DNA of 64,000 bases, from contig NC_091215.1 of assembly GCF_040958095.1 (NCBI RefSeq), positions 32,114,534 to 32,178,533 of the forward strand, given 5' to 3'. Positions 55,106 through 64,000 of the stretch are shown in pieces. The notes beneath the pieces are model-generated. The model was not told the origin of the DNA, did no database searches, and saw only the letters and a list, made by a program, of their open reading frames with translations. This DNA comes from Procambarus clarkii. Taxonomy: Eukaryota > Arthropoda > Malacostraca > Decapoda > Cambaridae. The first letter of the stretch is position 1; each line of letters opens with the position of its first letter. The translations under genes and the position numbers were made by a program.

Positions 55106-58100
55106 AAGGGAAGGTGGTGAAGGGTAGGGAAGGTGGTGAAGGGTAGGGAGGATGGTGAAGGGTGGGGAAGGTGGTGAAGGGTGGGGAAGGTGGTGAAGGG
55201 TAGGGAAGGTGGTGAAGGGTAGGGAAGGTGGTGAAGGGTAGGGAAGATGGTGAAGGGTAGGGAAGGTGGTGAAGGGTAGGGAAGGTAGTGAAGGGTAGGG
55301 GAAGGTAGTGAAGGGTAGGGAAGGTGGTGAAGGGTAGGGAAGGTGGTGAAGGGTGGGGAAGGTGGTGAAGGGTGGGGAAGGTGGTGAAGGGTGGGGAAGG
55401 TGGTGAAGGGTGGGGAAGGTGGTGAAGGGTAGGGAAGGTGGTGAAGGGTAGGGAAGGTGGTGAAGGGTAGGGAAGGTGGTGAAGGGTAGGGAAGGTGGTG
55501 AAGGGTAGGGAAGGTGGTGAAGGGTAGGGGAAGGTGGTGAAGGGTAGGGAAGGTGGTGAAGGGTGGGGAAGGTGGTGAAGGGTAGGGAAGGTGGTGAAGG
55601 GTAAGGAAGGTGGTGAAGGGTGGGGAAGGTGGTGAAGGGTAGGGAAGGTGGTGAAGGGTGGGGAAGGTGGTGAAGGGTAGGGAAGGTGGTGAAGGGTAAG
55701 GAAGGTGGCGAAGGGTGGGGAAGGTGGCGAAGGGTAGGGAAGGTGGTGAAGGGTGGGGAAGGTGGTGAAGGGTAGGGAAGGTGGTGAAGGGTAAGGAAGG
55801 TGGTGAAGGGTGGGGAAGGTGGTGAAGGGTAGGGAAGGTGGTGAAGGGTGGGGAAGGTGGTGAAGGGTGGGGAAGGTGGTGAAGGGTAGGGAAGGTGGTG
55901 AAGGGTGGGGAAGGTGGTGAAGGGTGGGGAAGGTGGTGAAGGGTAGGGAAGGTGGTGAAGGGTAAGGAAGGTGGTGAAGGGTGGGGAAGGTGGTGAAGGG
56001 TAGGGAAGGTGGTGAAGGGTGGGGAAGGTGGTGAAGGGTGGGGAAGGTGGTGAAGGGTGGGGAAGGTGGTGAAGGGTAGGGAAGGTGGTGAAAGGTGGGG
56101 AAGGTGGTGAAGGGTAGGGAAGGTGGTGAAGGGTAGGGAAGGTGGTGAAGGGTGGGGAAGGTGGTGAAGGGTGGGGAAGGTGGTGAAGGGTAGGGAAGGT
56201 GGTGAAGGGTGGGGAAGGTGGTGAAGGGTGGGGAAGGTGGTGAAGGGTAGGGAAGGTGGTGAAGGGTGGGGAAGGTGGCGAAGGGTAGGGAAGGTGGTGA
56301 AGGGTAGGGAAGGTGGTGAAGGGTAGGGAAGGTGGTGAAGGGTAGGGAAGGTGGTGAAGGGTGGGGAAGGTGGTGAAGGGTGGGGAAGGTGGTGAAGGGT
56401 AGGGAAGGTGGTGAAGGGTGGGGAAGGTGGTGAAGGGTGGGGAAGGTGGTGAAGGTTAGGGAAGGTGGTGAAGGGTGGGGGAAGGTGGTGAAGGGTGGGG
56501 AAGGTGGTGAAGGGTGGGGGAAGGTGGTGAAGGGTGGGGAAGGTGGTGAAGGGTAGGGAAGGTGGTGAAGGGTGGGGAAGGTGGTGAAGGGTGGGGGAAG
56601 GTGGTGAAGGGTGGGGAAGGTGGTGAAGGGTGGGGAAGGTGGTGAAGGGTAGGGAAGGTGGTGAAGGGTGGGGAAGGTGGTGAAGGGTAGGGAAGGTGGT
56701 GAAGGGTGGGGAAGGTGGTGAAGGGTAGGGAAGGTGGTGAAGGGTGGGGAAGGTGGTGAAGGGTGGGGAAGGTGGTGAAGGGTGGGGAAGGTGGTGAAGG
56801 GTAGGGAAGGTGGTGAAGGGTGGGGAAGGTGGTGAAGGGTAGGGAAGGTGGTGAAGGGTGGGGAAGGTGGTGAAGGGTAGGGAAGGTGGTGAAGGGTCGG
56901 GAAGGTGGTGAAGGGTGGGGAAGGTGGTGAAGGGTGGGGAAGGTGGTGAAGGGTGGGGAAGGTGGTGAAGGGTGGGGAAGGTGGTGAAGGGTAGGGAAGG
57001 TGGTGAAGGGTGGGGAAGGTGGTGAAGGGTGGGGAAGGTGGTGAAGGGTGGGGAAGGTGGTGAAGGGTGGGGAAGGTGGTGAAGGGTAGGGAAGGTGGTG
57101 AAGGGTGGGGAAGGTGGTGAAGGGTGGGGAAGGTGGTGAAGGGTGGGGAAGGTGGTGAAGGGTGGGGAAGGTGGTGAAGGGTGGGGAAGGTGGTGAAGGG
57201 TAGGGGAAGGTGGTGAAGGGTGGGGAAGGTGGTGAAGGGTAGGGAAGGTGGTGAAGGGTGGGGAAGGTGGTGAAGGGTGGGGAAGGTGGTGAAGGGTGGG
57301 GAAGGTGGTGAAGGGTGGGGAAGGTGGTGAAGGGTAGGGGAAGGTGGTGAAGGGTGGGGAAGGTGGTGAAGGGTGGGGAAGGTGGTGAAGGGTAGGGGAA
57401 GGTGGTGAAGGGTGGGGAAGGTGGTGAAGGGTGGGGAAGGTGGTGAAGGGTAGGGAAGGTGGTGAAGGGTGGGGAAGGTGGTGAAGGGTGGGGAAGGTGG
57501 TGAAGGGTGGGGAAGGTGGTGAAGGGTGGGGAAGGTGGTGAAGGGTGGGGAAGGTGGTGAAGGGTAGGGGAAGGTGGAGAAGGGTGGGGAAGGTGGTGAA
57601 GGTGGTGAAGGGTAGGGAAGGTGGTGAAGGGTGGGGAAGGTGGTGAAGGGTGGGGAAGGTGGTGAAGGGTGGGGAAGGTGGTGAAGGGTGGGGAAGGTGG
57701 TGAAGGGTGGGGAAGGTGGTGAAGGGTGGGGAAGGTGGTGAAGGGTGGGGAAGGTGGTGAAGGGTGGGGAAGGTGGTGAAGGGTAGGGAAGGTGGTGAAG
57801 GGTGGGGGAAGGTGGTGAAGGGTGGGGAAGGTGGTGAAGGGTGGGGAAGGTGGTGAAGGGTGGGGAAGGTGGTGAAGGGTGGGGGAAGGTGGTGAAGGGT
57901 AGGGAAGGTGGTGAAGGGTGGGGGAAGGTGGTGAAGGGTGGGGAAGGTGGTGAAGGGTGGGGAAGGTGGTGAAGGGTGGGGGAAGGTGGTGAAGGGTGGG
58001 GGAAGGTGGTGAAGGGTAGGGAAGGTGGTGAAGGGTGGGGGAAGGTGGTGAAGGGTGGGGAAGGTGGTGAAGGGTGGGGAAGGTGGTGAAGGGTGGGGAA

Positions 58101-58869
58101 GGTGGTGAAGGGTAGGGAAGGTGGTGAAGGGTGGGGAAGGTGGTGAAGGGTAGGGAAGGTGGTGAAGGGTGGGGAAGGTGGTGAAGGGTGGGGGAAGGTG
58201 GTGAAGGGTAGGGAAGGTGGTGAAGGGTGGGGAAGGTGGTGAAGGGTGGGGAAGGTGGTGAAGGGTGGGGAAGGTGGTGAAGGGTAGGGAAGGTGGTGAA
58301 GGGTGGGGAAGGTGGTGAAGGGTAGGGAAGGTGGTGAAGGGTGGGGAAGGTGGTGAAGGGTGGGGAAGGTGGTGAAGGGTAGGGAAGGTGGTGAAGGGTG
58401 GGGAAGGTGGTGAAGGGTAGGGAAGGTGGTGAAGGGTGGGGAAGGTGGTGAAGGGTAGGGAAGGTGGTGAAGGGTGGGGGAAGGTGGTGAAGGGTGGGGG
58501 AAGGTGGTGAAGGGTAGGGAAGGTGGTGAAGGGTGGGGGAAGGTGGTGAAGGGTAGGGAAGGTGGTGAAGGGTGGGGAAGGTGGTGAAGGGTGGGGAAGG
58601 TGGTGAAGGGTGGGGAAGGTGGTGAAGGGTGGGGGAAGGTGGTGAAGGGTGGGGAAGGTGGTGAAGGGTGGGGAAGGTGGTGAAGGGTGGGGAAGGTGGT
58701 GAAGGGTGGGGAAGGTGGTGAAGGGTGGGGAAGGTGGTGAAGGGTGGGGAAGGTGGTGAAGGGTGGGGAAGGTGGTGAAGGGTGGGGAAGGTGGTGAAGG
58801 GTGGGGAAGGTGGTGAAGGGTGGGGAAGGTGGTGAAGGGTGGGGGAAGGTGGTGAAGGGTGGGGGAAGG
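55106..58869. repeat. Giant 19-bp G-rich minisatellite, roughly 197 units
   Basis: GGAAGGTGGTGAAGGGTGG and its GGGTAG variant repeat for 3.76 kb. Some units carry one extra G (20 bp), one small deletion duplicates GAAGGTGGT near 57595, and rare TCGG, TAAG and GGCG variants occur. GGGTAG units dominate the left third and GGGTGG units the right. The minus strand has no stop codon in the unit, so an 817-codon Pro/Ser/Thr/His frame appears (56456-58909), including a short unique start. I treat it as a repeat, not a gene. Confidence 0.97.
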
Positions 58870-60040
58870 TTATTTTGTATATATCATTTTCTACCACAGA
58901 CGTGGCCACACATTTACAATGCTAACCAGCATATGTACATTTTCTTCTGTCCTCCATGGACATGGTTAGACAGTATTGAATGGTAGGGATGGTGGTGAGG
59001 GTTGGGAGGGGTAAGTGCTTCTTCGAGCACCTACCCCACCTAAGACAGCGAGCTTGAAATCAACTCTTGCAAAAAGGTCCAAAGACTCAGATAAATCTTT
59101 AGCTGAGAGCACCTTCCACCAGATGGCAGTAGAAAGGAATGTATTGCAAGGCTTCAGCTTAGGAGAATGAGAACATGTCGAGCTCAATACTTGAAGAATG
59201 AGGAAGGTTCGAGTACAATCCATGGATTAGTGATACACAGTAAATGTACTGTGTATCACAGTACAATGCTTTTAAATGTAAAATCACTGCGGAAGAAGCT
59301 TTGTTGAAGTTCATATATGCTGCTTTCAAGTTATTGAGAGCAGGCGCCTGGAAGTAGAGATGGAAGAGAGAGAGAGAGATATGAGACTTTAATGCGGATG
59401 GTCAATAGAATCACACGAAACTTTATCTGCAAATGAAGACTTGGTGTTTCGATTACATAACTGTCATCACTTCGCGCTCTGTTCCACATTTTGATCAAGG
59501 AGAAGCGAGAGAAACAGAGCGACAGTAGGCGGGGTGAGAGCAATGGCCGGTCCTCACAGCAGACTGAGTAACGTCACCTCCCCTGAAGGGCTGGAAAGGT
59601 TTAACAGGGCGACGAAATATTCGCACTGATGTTGTTAAAAGCTCAGAGGACCTCCCGTAAGCACCCGGGACCCGGAAGACTTACACTGTCGTAAGCTGTT
59701 TTGGTCTTTAAGGCTTGAATGACTTCAAAAACCAACTTAGTGGAGGTGAAAACCTAAGGCCAGAGAATTTACCAGAGAAACAGCGTCAGTAGCGCCCGAA
59801 TCATCCAAGTCAGAGTTACATGACAAGATTGCAGAAAAGGTTGAGCTGTCAGATTGGAAACATCAAAGTAGAAACTGACATAATATTTTAGATAATCTTG
59901 CGAGAGGTCAGAGACCTTTCAGAACTTGGAGAATATCATTCACCTCATTTTGTATCAACATACACTTAGGTACTCTAGCATCTATGCAGCTGCACTCGAG
60001 TCTAGACCATATTAAGGGGTCCAGAGTTTGTGTCAAGAGC
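58870..60040. other. Unassigned DNA
   Basis: Includes a perfect 13-bp hairpin at 59230-59259 (GTGATACACAGTA / TACTGTGTATCAC) and a 10-bp one at 60025-60052 (AGTTTGTGTC / GACACAAACT). No gene domain is recognised. Confidence 0.45.
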
Positions 60041-60044
60041 TAGA

Positions 60045-60400
60045 CACAAACTGTGGTTAGTCGTACATTATTGTCCATTTGCCAGCACAGGGAAATTTTG
60101 GATAGATAATGAGGACATCGTCAAGAACATGAGAATGGATACAGAAATTGTAAAGCTACCGATACCTCACACCGGCAGGTCTGATGACTAGACATTCACT
60201 AGTGTAGTGTTTAAGATCATGACCCAATTCCTGTTTGTACCTGGAGTGCTCAGGATTGGGAGATCCGTCACCTGTAGCCACCTGCCACAGTAACCCAACC
60301 CGACCCTGGCAACCACTGTGTCGCACAGTCTGGTGTATCGTTTGTGCTGCCCATATCAGCGTCGGACCTAAACACACCATAGCTATTTATTCTCTGAAAC
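60045..60400 (-). pseudogene. LINE-I fragment, unexpanded form
   Basis: The minus strand reads QGRVGLLWQVATGDGSPNPE, then HSRYKQELGHDLKHYTSECL, VIRPAGVRYR. The zinc-knuckle cysteines are partly lost. It shows the ancestral sequence of the 34-kb copy without its 23-bp amplification. Confidence 0.78.
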
Positions 60401-60796
60401 CTTCAAGACCTACAATGACATTGTACGTGACTAACTCTGCATGGTTGGATGTATCGCCTGAGGGAAAAGACTCTTCCTGGGGAAAATGAAGATCAAAACT
60501 CCGAAGATCGATGCACTCAGCAGAACGACGGTGATAAAGACGGCGAAGATGTAAAGATGAACTGAGGAAAGGCTAAGGAGCGAGGTACAAAAACGTGGTT
60601 GTGACTACCTATGATCTTAGGGAGGCAGAGGCAACATAATTGCAAGGTGAAATATCAAAAGGAATGAATCAAGAATTTATAAAGTGGATGTTGATCTGGA
60701 ATGTATTTAGCTTTATCAACACGGTGCTCCAAAGCTTCCGCGAAATTCAACGGAAGGGTTGTCAATCATTTATGGTGAACAATGAAGCGTTTTTTT
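60401..60796. other. Unassigned DNA
   Basis: No recognised feature. Confidence 0.4.
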
Positions 60797-61321
60797 TAAG
60801 ATACTATCCTTAAGACGAGGACGACAAAAGATACCACCCTTAAGACGAGGACGAGAAAAGATACCACCCTTAAGACGAGGACGACAAAAGATACCACCCT
60901 TAAGACGAGGACGACAAAAGATACCACCCTTAAGACGAGGACGACAAAAGATACCACCCTTAAGACGAGGACGACAAAAGATACCACCCTTAAGACGAGG
61001 ACGACAAAAGATACCACCCTTAAGACGAGGACGACAAAAGATACCACCCTTAAGACGAGGACGAGAAAAGATACCACACTTAAGACGAGGACGAGAAAAG
61101 ATACCACACTTAAGACGAGGACGACAAAAGATACCACCCTTAAGACGAGGACGAGAAAAGATACCACCCTTAAGACGAGGACGAGAAAAGATACCACCCT
61201 TAAGACGAGGACGAGAAAAGATACCACCCTTAAGACGAGGACGAGAAAAGATACCACCCTTAAGACGAGGACGAGAAAAGATACCACCCTTAAGACGAGG
61301 ACGAGAAAAGATACCATCCTT
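60797..61321. repeat. 30-bp minisatellite, about 17 units
   Basis: TTAAGACGAGGACGACAAAA plus GATACCACCC repeats. Units read GACAAAAG on the left and GAGAAAAG on the right, a clean block change around 61060-61150. Because the period is divisible by three, minus frames give perfect 10-residue repeats (GIFSRPRLKG). They are not taken as genes. Confidence 0.95.
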
Positions 61322-61545
61322 ATGAAGAATTAGAAGAGAGATTTCATAATTGAAGCGCAAGATAAACAAAGAAGACAGAGTTGGGAAAGGAACGATAAAC
61401 AAACATATATTTAATGACAAACAAGACGCAAATCTTCACCGTAAGGTCATCACAGTTTGGTGACTCGTCGTGAGTCTAGAAGATTGAGTGGAACGAGGAC
61501 AGCTGTTTTCATCTACGCAAACTCATTTTATGTGTCGTCTTAAAT
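61322..61545. other. Unassigned DNA
   Basis: No recognised feature. Confidence 0.4.
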
Positions 61546-62023
61546 ACTGTAAATTAAACTGACGAGGAATCACAATAACGTAATCTTGAGGTTATCTTGA
61601 GATGATTTCGGGGCTTTTAGTGTCCCCGCGGCCCGGTCCTCGACCAGGCCTCCACCCCCAGGAAGCAGCCCGTGACAGCTGACTAACACCCAGGTACCTA
61701 TTTTACTGCTAGGTAATAGGGGCATAGGGTGAAAGAAACTCTGCCCATTGTTTCTCGCCGGCGACCGGGATCGAACCCGGGACCACAGGATCACAAGTCT
61801 AGTGTGCTGTCCGCTCGGCCGACCGGCTCCGTAGTAGCTGAAATATGTTGACCAAACCACACACTAGAAAGTGAACGGACGACGACGTTTCGGTCCGTCC
61901 TGGACTATTCTCAAGTCGATTGTGACGACCATTTACAATCGACTTGAGAATGGTCCAGGACGGACCGAAACGTCGTCGTCTCTTCACTTTCTAGTGTGTG
62001 GTTTGGTCAACACTGTAAATTAA
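61546..62023 (+). mobile_element. P element copy 4, palindromic, with nested SINE-C
   Basis: ACTGTAAATTAA occurs at 61546-61557 and 62012-62023. The element starts CTGACGAGGAATCACAATAA, is interrupted by SINE-C, and resumes at AGCTGAAATATGTTGACC. It then runs through a left arm and a nearly perfect mirrored right arm of about 75 bp each, with a short GTGACGACCATTTA-like loop, to TTTGGTCAAC at 62011. Confidence 0.92.
61586..61836 (-). mobile_element. SINE-C, full length, nested in P element
   Basis: Full head (GGTCGGCCGAGCGGACAGCA, B-box GGTTCGATCCC), central domain and C tail ending CATCTCAAGATAACC. It splits P copy 4 between AATAACGTA and GTAGCTGAAAT. Confidence 0.92.
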
Positions 62024-62205
62024 GATTTTTTTAAATCTCCCTTATTATGCGATGTTTTTAATTCCTGGAATTAACATTGTAAAAGCCACTATCAGGTTGA
62101 CCAACTCCGCCAGCCGCAGAGGATACCTTACCAAACGGGAAGTGACATGTGCCGTCCACAAGCTGGAGTGGACACTATAACGTTACCCTACCTACATTTA
62201 CACGC
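62024..62205. other. Unassigned DNA
   Basis: No recognised feature. Confidence 0.4.
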
Positions 62206-62525
62206 TTTAAGTCCACTACGGGCTCACCATAGCCCGTGCTATTTGCAACTTTTTGCTCCGAGTAGCGAATCTTAAACAACAACAACAACCTTCCACCCAA
62301 GTTACAGCCCCGCTCCTGTGCCAGGTAAGTCCACTACGGGCTCACCATAGCCCGTGCTACTTCGAACTTTTTGTTCCCAGTAGCTGAATCTTAAACAACA
62401 ACCATACACTTGTATGCAGTTACAGCCCCGCTCCTGTGCCAGGTAAGTCCATTACGGGATCACCATAGCCCGTGCTACGTACAACTTTATGTTTCGAGGA
62501 GCTGAATCATAAACAGCAACAACAA
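62206..62525 (+). mobile_element. Three consecutive SINE-K copies
   Basis: Three head-to-tail copies start near 62206, 62305 and 62420. Each has TCCACTACGGGCTCACCATA (or the TTACGGGATC variant), GCCCGTGCTA, AGTAGCGAATC or AGCTGAATC, and an AACAAC tail. The spacers are 10-20 bp. Confidence 0.85.
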
Positions 62526-62809
62526 CACACTTGCAGGGCCTCTCCGTGCTCCAGTGATGGAATAATTATAGCTGTTAACTACCCGTGTTAAAGAAGAAAC
62601 AGGACTTGGACTATTTTCCAACGACAGACCACACCAACCAGACCATGGAGTCTGGAGCAGCTGTAATACGGTCTTACAGGTATGTTCATCACAGACACCA
62701 GTAGACCAAGGGTGGTACGCTCTGGTTAGGAGGAAACCACATATTCTGACGATTATCAATAATGAAAATTATCTGCCGAGTGAACTGTGACGAACGAACG
62801 CATAACTAT

Positions 62810-63012
62810 CCTATAACATGCCCAACCACTTGGGCTAGACGGTTGAACGACGGTCTCGCATCTTGGAGGTCGGCGTTCAATCCCCGACCGTCCAAGTGGT
62901 TGGGCACCATTCCTTTCCTCCGTCCTATCCAAAAGCCTAATTTTCCCTTTATCCTCTCCAAGTGCTATATAGTCGTGATGGCTTAGTGCTTTTTCCTGAT
63001 AATTCCCTTACC
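62810..63012 (+). mobile_element. SINE-B, full length
   Basis: Begins GCCCAACCACTTGG (62820-62833), whose complement CCAAGTGGTTGGGC follows the head at 62892-62905, so the tRNA-like head is closed by a 14-bp stem. The body GTGCTATATAGTCGTGATGG and a CTGATAATTCCC end follow. Confidence 0.85.
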
Positions 63013-64000
63013 TTATATATCACATAACATACAAACCTCTAAGCAAATACTTTATCAGGGGCAGACAACTTTATTATTATTATTAACATCTTTATTGACA
63101 AAATTAATTACAATTTTGCCTAATCTGAGGATTTCCATTAAGTCTTATTAAAGTGAGGATAATGCTGGTATTGAGTCACGCAGGACAGAGGGTCATACAC
63201 AAGACAATACGTCTAAACTGTAGGCGGAAACACATATATATCATGGACTTTCATATAAATAAAACACTACAAAATAAACAATATACAAACACGCATGATA
63301 TATATACACAAACAAAGTTTTTTTTTATCTTTATTTAAAAAAATACAATATAAATTACATATACATAAGTGTTACAAGGCAATTATACATTACAATTCTT
63401 AGTGAACAAGTGTTTCAGTAGTACAGAACAAAATCTTTAGAAAACCCTGAATGTTATACTTATTTACCTATAAACGATTTACAAAAATTGAAGAATAAAC
63501 TTACATTAAAATACAGGAGGATAATAAACGATACACTCATGCCAAAACTAATGCAAAATATTAGCAGCAGGCGTAAATATAGCAAGGAATACGCAAGCAG
63601 CAGTACCAGGCTCAACCCACTTCCATCAGTCATGCTTCCAGGCACTACATCAGCGCCCAGCTGTCAGCCAGTCAAGGGCTTCCCCGAGCCAAAATCCTCC
63701 TCCCCCGAGCCAGTAATGAATGCCTTCACTGCACCATCTCACCGGATTTTTCTTTCATATTGCTTGAAAGCGTGGAGTCCTGTTTGAGGGGCGCATGTGC
63801 GAACCATCTGGAGTGTGCAGTGATCACTCCCTTTGAGCAGGAGTGTATTGGGCACAACCCCCCCCCCATTTAGTGGCTCGTAAAATTCACGTGATATTCC
63901 GTTTTCTGTTTGTGGGTTTTGGGGTTGGTTAGGTTCGGACACTTGAGTACAACAGTCTGGATAACGTTTGGAACACTCAAGAGGACGGGCTGGTGAGAGA
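63013..64000. other. Mostly unassigned DNA with LINE-like 3' ends
   Basis: On the minus strand TTTAAATAAAGATAAAAAAA near 63320-63345 is an AATAAA followed by an A-run, as at a retroposed 3' end. A second ATTGACAAAATTAATTAC block near 63092 is similar in style. Near 63893 the complement of CCGTTTTCTGTTTGTGGG matches family D. No gene is recognised. Confidence 0.4.

Noticed and set aside
56456..58909. 817-codon minus-strand open frame rich in Pro, Ser, Thr, His and Phe
   Set aside because: It is the translation of the 19-bp array. The unit contains no stop in any minus frame, so openness carries no coding signal.
60770..61420. 216-codon minus-strand frame with GIFSRPRLKG repeats
   Set aside because: Same reason: a 30-bp repeat without stops, with no conserved domain.

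Overview
This window looks like nuclear DNA from a decapod crustacean, perhaps a crayfish, lobster or crab. The reasons are an interstitial run of the arthropod telomere motif TTAGG (about 4871-4897), tRNA-headed SINE families of a kind I associate with decapods, many degraded non-LTR retrotransposons, and very long TA, CA and GA microsatellites. The species assignment is inference. There are no operons, bacterial signals or intact genes. Almost all long open frames are artefacts of stop-free tandem repeats or fragments of dead LINE reverse transcriptases.

Tandem repeats: about 18 minisatellite arrays add up to roughly 12.4 kb, near a fifth of the window. The largest is a 19-bp G-rich array of about 3.8 kb at 55106-58869. 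Others have periods of 20, 23, 24, 26, 27/40, 30, 31, 33, 44 and about 52 bp.

Transposons, as named here: LINE-1 (L2/CR1-like, 1742-3325, with 3' ends near 16.8, 17.7, 20.1 and 47.2 kb); LINE-2 (3' end at 23100-23440); LINE-I (zinc-knuckle and RNase H type, near 5.5, 13.9-14.2, 17.2, 29.5-31.6, 34.2-34.8, 53.5-54.0 and 60.0-60.4 kb); LINE-J (13.16-13.7 and 45.9-46.5 kb); LINE-R (9.7, 27.2-28.1 and 32.1-32.6 kb); LINE-T (two short copies with target duplications). Two solo LTRs lie at 36023-36702 and 38913-39927. The SINEs are modular: several tRNA-like heads share one central domain but carry different tails. Tail A matches LINE-1 and tail C matches LINE-2.

The most unusual element is a small palindromic retroposon (P element). 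Four copies (26004-26192, 37283-37419, 41925-42124, 61546-62023) each have 12-15-bp target-site duplications. Three of them fold back on themselves, and one carries a nested SINE.

The only hint of a host gene is on the minus strand at 54040-54397: a GC-rich, membrane-protein-like exon whose tail runs into an 11-residue repeat. That repeat resumes at 53062-53290 on the far side of an interval holding a LINE-I fragment. The remaining intergenic DNA shows no recognisable genes.
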